26,868 bases of DNA from Burkholderiales bacterium (lineage in GTDB: Bacteria; Pseudomonadota; Gammaproteobacteria; Burkholderiales; Casimicrobiaceae): positions 1 through 26,868 of the forward strand of contig JAITBX010000068.1 in the NCBI GenBank assembly GCA_031283405.1, read 5' to 3'. The notes below the pieces were generated by a model, which was not told the DNA's origin, ran no database searches, and worked only from the letters and a program-made list of their open reading frames with translations. The translations under genes and the position numbers were made by a program. Position 1 is the stretch's first letter. Each line of letters opens with the position of its first letter. This document shows, piece after piece, positions 22,372 to 26,868 of this stretch.

Positions 22372-22552
22372 TGAGGCCGGTCTCCGGGCTTGCCGGTTTT
22401 GACGATTCGCCTTCCCATGTCTTCAAAGAGACACAGTGGCCTGATGAATCGCCCACACCGTCTTACCGTTGCGGGGGCAGCCGCGGCTTTGGGGGCGCAC
22501 CCTTTACCGCGTTCCCGTTTCACCCTGGAAGTTGAATAACGCAGGGCACCTC
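22372..22552 (-). promoter_or_regulatory. Cobalamin (AdoCbl) riboswitch
   Basis: On the minus strand the conserved blocks appear in order: AAACGGGAACGCGGT, GCTGCCCCCGCAACGGTAA, CCACTGT, GACATGGGAAGGC and the B12 box AAGCCCGGAGACCGGCC. These match Rfam RF00174. Binding of cobalamin is known to repress such leaders. About 200 bases separate the B12 box from the btuB ATG; I could not assign the expression platform. Confidence 0.96.
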
Positions 22553-22563
22553 ACGAAAGCCGC

Positions 22564-22569
22564 AGTATA
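22564..22569 (-). promoter_or_regulatory. -10 box upstream of the cobalamin riboswitch
   Basis: TATACT on the minus strand, about 12 bases before the riboswitch begins. The -35 region (around 22587-22593) is AT-rich but has no good match. Confidence 0.45.
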
Positions 22570-22677
22570 GAGGATTGCGCGAAAAAATAACAGCTTCGTT
22601 TCAGGCATGCCGGTAAAAGCGTTTCATGTTAAGCTAAAATAATCTAACCACTTTTCCCATGGCAAGGCAGAGGCAGT

Positions 22678-23280
22678 ATGAGTGATTTCGGCGTCGGAGC
22701 GTGGGTTTTTGCGCTGGCTCTTGTGGCGTTCATCGTCGTGACGACGATCGGCTTTGTCCGGCGCGACCGGCAAATGAAAAGAATGCAGTCGTTGATGGAC
22801 GCCGACACGGTGTCGCTGCCGGGATGGACGGAGGGCGAAACCGTGCGTTTGTTGTCGTCCGCCGAGCAGCCCGGCTTCTATACGCTGCGGCCACGTTTCT
22901 TGAGCAAAATCGAAACCATCGCTTTTCATCATCTGAAAAGGGCGGTGCCGCAGCATGAAGTTTTGGCGCACGTTCGCCTGATTGATCTTTTTCAGTTGAC
23001 GGCAGCGGGTGAAGACGAAAAATGGCTGGAGGCTTTCCGCCTGATCGCTTACCTCGACGTGAGTTTTGTTGTGTGCGACGGCGATACGGTCATCATCGCC
23101 GTGGTCGATCTCGAAAACCCGGGCGCGATCACGAACGAGCGAATGACGCGCTTGCAGCAAGCCAAAAAACTCGCGCTGCGAACGGCGCAGGTGCGCTGCG
23201 TCACTTTCGACCCGATGCACCCGCCGACCGAGCAGGAACTGCGGCAAATGGTGTTGGAGCCGGAGACGATGGTGGCGTGA
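22678..23280 (+). CDS. Membrane-anchored DUF2726-like protein
   Basis: A 200-residue protein with one N-terminal membrane helix (residues 8-27) followed by a basic stretch (RRDRQMKRMQ). The cytoplasmic part reads FLSKIETIAFHHLKRAVPQH, then VLAHVRLIDLFQL, LDVSFVVCDGDTVIIAVVDLE and a final helix. This order (Fe-like L-K-E helix, V-x-V-x-L, then a D-F-V/I-x-x-x-V-x-x-V-D-L-E strand pair) resembles DUF2726, a restriction-endonuclease-like fold of unknown role. The expected later nuclease residues are not clearly conserved. GAGG precedes the ATG. It is divergent from the btuB leader and convergent with ssb. Confidence 0.6.
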   Translation: MSDFGVGAWVFALALVAFIVVTTIGFVRRDRQMKRMQSLMDADTVSLPGWTEGETVRLLSSAEQPGFYTLRPRFLSKIETIAFHHLKRAVPQHEVLAHVRLIDLFQLTAAGEDEKWLEAFRLIAYLDVSFVVCDGDTVIIAVVDLENPGAITNERMTRLQQAKKLALRTAQVRCVTFDPMHPPTEQELRQMVLEPETMVA

Positions 23281-23393
23281 GCAGGTATCAGGTATCAAGC
23301 ATCAGACTCTCTCTCCCACAAGGAGAGAGAAGAGTTTTTTGACGGGCGATCACAGATCGCCCCTACATCTGCTCCCTGATTCCTGAAACTCAG
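23281..23393. repeat. Composite E-A-B-E repeat filling the space between two convergent genes
   Basis: In order: E units (GGTATCAGGTATCAAGCATCAG, cut at 20: 23284-23305), an A-type hairpin (CTCTCTCC-CACAA-GGAGAGAG, 23309-23329), a perfect B palindrome (GGGCGATC-ACA-GATCGCCC, 23344-23362) with CTAC, and E units again (TGCTCCCTGATTCCTGA, 23370-23386). The whole gap between the DUF2726-like stop and the ssb stop is repeat. Confidence 0.75.
23308..23340 (+). terminator. Terminator formed by a family A repeat
   Basis: CTCTCTCC-CACAA-GGAGAGAG gives an 8-bp stem followed by AAGAG and TTTTTT (23335-23340). It is placed 28 bases after the stop of the plus-strand DUF2726-like gene. Confidence 0.55.
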
Positions 23394-23845
23394 AACGGAA
23401 TATCGTCGTCGAAATCGTCAACGCTTTTTTCTGCGCTGCCTTTTGATGTTGCCGGTTCACGCGATGCCGGCGCGTTGTCGTTGAAGGCCGTGTCGCTAGA
23501 GCCGCTGCGGTCGCCGCCGCCGATCAGTTGCATGCGGTCGCCGACGATTTCGGTGGTGTAACGCTCGACGCCTTCCTTGTCGGTCCACTTGCGCGTTTGC
23601 AAGCGCCCTTCGATATAGACCGAACGCCCCTTTTTCAGATACTCGCTGGCGATTTCCGCCGTGCGCCCGAAGAGGACGACGCGGTGCCATTCGGTGCGCT
23701 CCTGTTTCTCGCCGCTGCTTTTGTCGCGCCATTGGTCGCTGGTGGCGATGTTGAGGTTGCACACGGCGCTGCCGTCGGTGGTGTAGCGCGTTTCGGGGTC
23801 GCGCCCGAGGTTGCCGAGCAGGATGACTTTATTGACTGAGGCCAT
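23390..23845 (-). CDS. ssb: Single-stranded DNA-binding protein SSB
   Basis: SSB coats single-stranded DNA in replication, repair and recombination. The 151-residue protein has an OB fold over residues 1-110 (NKVILLGNLGRDPETRYT, TEWHRVVLFGRTAEIASEYL, KGRSVYIEGRLQTRKW), a Gly/Ser-rich linker and the acidic tip DDFDDDIPF that recruits partner proteins. AAGGA precedes the ATG. The gene follows the MFS transporter gene on the same strand, with uvrA divergent, a familiar betaproteobacterial order. E repeats begin right after its stop. No clear LexA site is visible in front. Confidence 0.97.
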   Translation of the reverse strand: MASVNKVILLGNLGRDPETRYTTDGSAVCNLNIATSDQWRDKSSGEKQERTEWHRVVLFGRTAEIASEYLKKGRSVYIEGRLQTRKWTDKEGVERYTTEIVGDRMQLIGGGDRSGSSDTAFNDNAPASREPATSKGSAEKSVDDFDDDIPF

Positions 23846-23944
23846 GAGGATTCCTTATTCTGAAACGGGAAAGAAGTGTTATCGTACCAGATGAGGGGAA
23901 AGCTGCGAGAAATACTGACGCAAGGAGAAAGGGTTGTTGATGGT

Positions 23945-24011
23945 GGGCACGGCACGCCGTGCCCCTACGATTCTGCTGCCCCCATCCCAACCTTCCCCCA
24001 GAGAGGGAAGG
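23945..24011. repeat. Family B palindrome and a second hairpin between MFS gene and ssb
   Basis: GGGCACGGC-A-CGCCGTGCCC (23946-23964 region) followed by CTACG is a B-type palindrome. CCTTCCC-CCAGAGA-GGGAAGG (23991-24011) is a second hairpin 5 bases from the MFS stop codon. Neither has a T-run on the minus strand. Confidence 0.6.
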
Positions 24012-24015
24012 GATT

Positions 24016-25227
24016 CTATTCCATCCCCTGCCCGCGCGGCGCCGTCAGGCTGGCGATGAGCCACAAAAAGCTCAAGCCCAGACAAAACGCAAAAACTGCC
24101 ATATCGCCCCAGCGCTGCGCCAGCGCGCCGCCCGCCGCCGCGCCGGCGAAGGTGCCGAAAAATTGCAAGCTCGAATAAACGCCGGTGGCCGTGCCTTTGA
24201 GCGCCGGCGGCGCTTGCCACGACACTAATGTCGGCAACGTCGCTTCAAGCAGGTTGAAGGCGGTGAAAAAAAACAGCAGCGCCACGGTCAGCCAAACCAA
24301 ACTCTGGTGGGAGAACATCAGCAACGCCTGCGCCAGCAGCAAAACGGCGATGGCGCCGCTGAAGAGGCGATGACCGTGGCGCGGGCTGTCGATTCGGCGA
24401 AGCGCCGGCATCATCAGCGCCGCCGAGCCGATAAAGACCGGCAGGTAAACTTTCCAGTGTGATTCGGCTGCCAGTCCGGCTTCGCGCAGGTCGAACGGCA
24501 CTTGAAGAAACAGCGCCATCAGAATGGCGTGAAGCGTCAGAATGCCGAAATTCAGCCGCAGCAGGTGCGGATCCAGCAGCACCTTGAAGAAATCGCGCAG
24601 TTCGACCTGGCGCTCGTGCGAGACCTTGGGCGGATCGGGAATCCGGTAGCAAACGACGGCCAGCGCCGCCAGCGCCAGAACGCCGGTCAAGGCAAAGATG
24701 CCGGGCACGCCGATCCAGTTTTTGAGGAAAGGTCCCGCGATCACCGAAAAGGCAAAGGTGGCGCCGATGGTGATGCCGATCGCCGCCATCGTCCGTGAGC
24801 GCACTTCGGAGCGCGTGAGGTCGGCAGCCAGCGCGATCACTATACCGGAAATCGCGCCGGCTCCCTGCAAGGTGCGACCGACGACCACCCAAGAGAGCGT
24901 CGGCGCCCACGCCGCCACGAAGCTGCCGACGGAAAATATCAACAAACCAATGTAAATCAACCGCTTGCGACCGTAACGATCCGACGCCCAGCCGAACGGG
25001 ATTTGCAGCGCGGCTTGAGTCAGCCCGTAAATGCCGAGCGCCACGCCGACCCAGAAGCGGTCGTTCCCGCCGGGCAACGTTTCGGCATAAAGCGCGAAAA
25101 CCGGCAGGATGATGAACATGCCCAGCATCCGCAGGCCGAAAATTCCGGCCAGATCGACGGTCACGCGACGCTCGATCGCGGTCATTCGCGGGCGGGCAGC
25201 GCGAGGGGAGAGGGTGGCGTCGGGCAT
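24016..25227 (-). CDS. Major facilitator superfamily transporter
   Basis: A 403-residue inner-membrane protein with twelve predicted helices. The MFS signature between helices 2 and 3 is GWASDRYGRKRLIYIG, and helix 4 has GRTLQGAGAISG. A loop of about 30 residues (YRIPDPPKVSHERQVELRDFF) divides the two halves. The pattern fits drug/H+ antiporters of the DHA1 type, but the substrate is unknown. I chose the ATG at 25225-25227; a frame open farther upstream to 25533 only crosses repeat and promoter DNA, and MTAIERRV at 25185 is an alternative start. Its position between uvrA and ssb is common in betaproteobacteria. Confidence 0.9.
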   Translation of the reverse strand: MPDATLSPRAARPRMTAIERRVTVDLAGIFGLRMLGMFIILPVFALYAETLPGGNDRFWVGVALGIYGLTQAALQIPFGWASDRYGRKRLIYIGLLIFSVGSFVAAWAPTLSWVVVGRTLQGAGAISGIVIALAADLTRSEVRSRTMAAIGITIGATFAFSVIAGPFLKNWIGVPGIFALTGVLALAALAVVCYRIPDPPKVSHERQVELRDFFKVLLDPHLLRLNFGILTLHAILMALFLQVPFDLREAGLAAESHWKVYLPVFIGSAALMMPALRRIDSPRHGHRLFSGAIAVLLLAQALLMFSHQSLVWLTVALLFFFTAFNLLEATLPTLVSWQAPPALKGTATGVYSSLQFFGTFAGAAAGGALAQRWGDMAVFAFCLGLSFLWLIASLTAPRGQGME

Positions 25228-25573
25228 GGCGGGATAGCGAAAAGAAATACTGTTATAAGAAATTTGTAACGTTTCCGACAAACGAAACGCTTGGGGAAGC
25301 GTTAACTTAATCCGCTCGCCCTGCGCTTTCCTTCCCCTCTCCCGCTTGCGGGAAAGGGTGCCCCGAAGGGGCGGAAGAGGGGAATTTTGTATCCACGTGC
25401 GCCGAAATCGCCCTAATGAAAAGTCTAACCCAAACCGGAAAGTCGAAACGCAGTATAGTATCAGGTTCGCCCCTGTGGTTGCGTGATCGTTGCCGATTGT
25501 TGCTTGATCGAATTGTGAACATCGTGCGAACATCGCGCCGCCGTGGGACGGTTTTGTTTTTCGGCGGTTTTTT
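25228..25573. other. Intergenic stretch between divergent MFS gene and uvrA
   Basis: It holds one full family A repeat (25331-25381, same orientation as the copy at 20094). A direct repeat TGAACATCG / CGAACATCG (25516-25524 and 25527-25535, 11-base period) lies 40-60 bases before uvrA. TATAGT-like sequence occurs at 25454-25459 on the plus strand without a good -35 box. I see no standard LexA box. No gene is credible here. Confidence 0.5.
25331..25381. repeat. Dispersed palindromic repeat, family A (full copy)
   Basis: CCCCTCTCCCGCTTGCGGG, then AAAGGGTGCCCCGAAGGGGC and GGAAGAGGGG. It is nearly the same as the copy at 20094-20141 within btuF, although the two are 5 kb apart and only one is in a gene. 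Confidence 0.8.
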
Positions 25574-26868
25574 ATGGATTATTTACGAATACGCGGCGCC
25601 CGCACCCACAATCTCAAAAACATCAGCCTCGATCTGCCTCGTCATCAGTTGATCGTGATTACCGGCTTGTCCGGTTCCGGCAAAAGTTCGCTGGCGTTTG
25701 ATACGTTGTACGCGGAAGGGCAGCGGCGCTACGTCGAATCGTTGTCGGCTTACGCGCGTCAGTTTTTGCAGTTGATGGAAAAACCCGATGTCGATTTGAT
25801 CGAAGGTTTGTCGCCGGCCATTTCCATCGAACAGAAAGCGACATCGCATAACCCGCGTTCCACCGTCGGCACCGTCACCGAAATTCACGATTACCTGCGC
25901 CTGCTCTACGCCCGCGTCGGCGAGCCGCATTGCCCCGATCACCCTGAACAAAAACTGGACGCGATGACCGTTTCGCAAATGGTCGATGCCGTGCTCGCGT
26001 GGCCGGAAGATACGCGACTGATGATTCTGGCGCCGCTGATGGTCAATCGCAAAGGCGAGCACCACGATTTGATCGACGCGCTGCGCGGCCAGGGCTTCGT
26101 GCGTGTGCGCGTTGACGGCACGGTCTATGAAATCGACGCCGTTCCCAAGCTGACGAAGAACACCAAGCACACGCTGGAAGTTGTCGTTGATCGTCTCAAG
26201 ACCCGCGCCGAATTCAAGCAGCGTCTCGCCGAATCGTTCGAGACGGCGTTGCGGCACGGTGATTCGCGCGCCATCGCTGTCGATCTCGACAGCGGCAAAG
26301 AGCATTTGTTCTCGGCGCGTTTCTCCTGCCCGATCTGCAATTACGCGCTCGCCGAATTGGAGCCGCGAATGTTTTCGTTCAACAACCCGGTCGGCGCTTG
26401 CCCGAAATGCGATGGTTTAGGTTCGATCACCTTCTTCGATCCGGCGCGCGTCGTCGCTTTCCCGCATTTGTCGCTCGCTTCCGGCGCGATCAAAAGCTGG
26501 GACAAGCGCAATCCCTATTATTATCAACTGCTGCAAGGACTGGCGAAGCACGCCAAATTCGATCTCGAAAAACCGTTCGACAAACTGCCGGAAAAAATTC
26601 AGCACCTCGTCCTCTACGGCTCCGGCAAAGAAGCGATTCCCTTTCCTTACACCAATGATCGCGGTCGCGTTCTCGTTCGTGAACATCCGTTTGAAGGCAT
26701 CGTCAACACGTTGGAGCGCCGCTACCGCGACACCGATTCGATGGCGGTGCGCGAAGAATTGGCCAAATATCTGAACGACAAACCCTGCCCCGATTGTCAC
26801 GGTTCACGATTGCGGCGCGAAGCGTGCAACGTCAAAGTCGGCGAGCGCGCCATTCACGAAATCAGCGG
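25574..26868 (+). CDS. uvrA: Excinuclease ABC subunit A UvrA, N-terminal part (runs off the window)
   Basis: UvrA scans DNA for lesions and loads UvrB in nucleotide excision repair. The visible 431 codons start MDYLRIRGARTHNLKNISLD. Walker A of the first ATPase is GLSGSGKSS (about residues 31-39). LYAEGQRRYVESLSAYARQFL and the UvrB-binding region follow. The first zinc site is CPIC (about residue 252) paired with CPKC about 20 residues later, and a CPDC near the window's end belongs to the insertion domain. The ATG at 25574 gives the canonical start. The upstream sequence is T-rich without a strong Shine-Dalgarno match. Confidence 0.97.
   Translation, partial: MDYLRIRGARTHNLKNISLDLPRHQLIVITGLSGSGKSSLAFDTLYAEGQRRYVESLSAYARQFLQLMEKPDVDLIEGLSPAISIEQKATSHNPRSTVGTVTEIHDYLRLLYARVGEPHCPDHPEQKLDAMTVSQMVDAVLAWPEDTRLMILAPLMVNRKGEHHDLIDALRGQGFVRVRVDGTVYEIDAVPKLTKNTKHTLEVVVDRLKTRAEFKQRLAESFETALRHGDSRAIAVDLDSGKEHLFSARFSCPICNYALAELEPRMFSFNNPVGACPKCDGLGSITFFDPARVVAFPHLSLASGAIKSWDKRNPYYYQLLQGLAKHAKFDLEKPFDKLPEKIQHLVLYGSGKEAIPFPYTNDRGRVLVREHPFEGIVNTLERRYRDTDSMAVREELAKYLNDKPCPDCHGSRLRREACNVKVGERAIHEIS

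Noticed and set aside
25228..25533. Extended N-terminus of the MFS transporter
   Set aside because: The extra 102 codons come from an A repeat and promoter DNA that happen to be open; MFS homology starts after 25227.
25480..25573. SOS/LexA box before uvrA
   Set aside because: No CTGT-N8-ACAG match was found; the GAACATCG direct repeat is not a palindrome.

Overview
The window looks like core chromosome of a betaproteobacterium with a moderately high GC content. Four gene neighbourhoods point that way: ahcY followed by a small 4-TM membrane protein and metF behind an SAH riboswitch; dusB-fis-purH; a zapB-like gene, zapA and then 6S RNA; and divergent uvrA / MFS transporter-ssb. I cannot name a genus.

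Layout. 1-110: edge of an IS200/IS605-like element (5' end of a transposase plus a hairpin). 167-3018 (minus): one-carbon operon ahcY, 4-TM protein, metF, with promoter, SAH riboswitch and a possible leader terminator. 3155-5246 (plus): aroC and panE. 5299-6818: two genes of unknown function, each apparently broken by a single-base indel at a homopolymer. 6921-7807 (minus): acylphosphatase and a Nudix hydrolase. 7957-12950 (minus): dusB-fis-purH-pagP-purD, a purine operon with a lipid A palmitoyltransferase gene inside it. 13164-13973 (minus): TauE/SafE permease. 14026-14975 (minus): zapB-like, zapA and 6S RNA. 14981-15553 (minus): greB. 15734-17680 (plus): btuC-btuD. 18032-18787 (minus): a DUF4253-like gene with one in-frame stop. 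18924-22552 (minus): cobalamin riboswitch, btuB and btuF. 22678-23280 (plus): DUF2726-like protein. 23390-25227 (minus): ssb and an MFS transporter. 25574-end (plus): start of uvrA.

The most unusual feature is a set of short dispersed repeats that form composite modules. Family A has the core CCCCTCTCCCGC..GCGGGAGAGGGG. Family B is a palindrome of the type GTAGGGGCG..CGCCCC. Family E is a run of degenerate 7-8-mers of the type TGATTCCTGA. A single copy of a fourth motif, GCTGAGCTTGTCGAAGC, also occurs. The modules lie between genes and also inside them. btuF carries an A+B+fourth-motif module of about 180 bp in frame in mid-protein, and two A copies in its signal-peptide region. E repeats encode the C-terminal tails of Nudix, BtuD and BtuF and contain the start codon of btuC. 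One B-like copy supplies the -35 box of the zap/6S promoter, and one A copy looks like a terminator.

Functionally, the window links methyl-group metabolism (SAH removal, MetF, and cobalamin uptake that probably feeds a B12-dependent methionine synthase elsewhere) with purine synthesis, cell division, transcription factors and DNA repair. The two riboswitches sense SAH and cobalamin.
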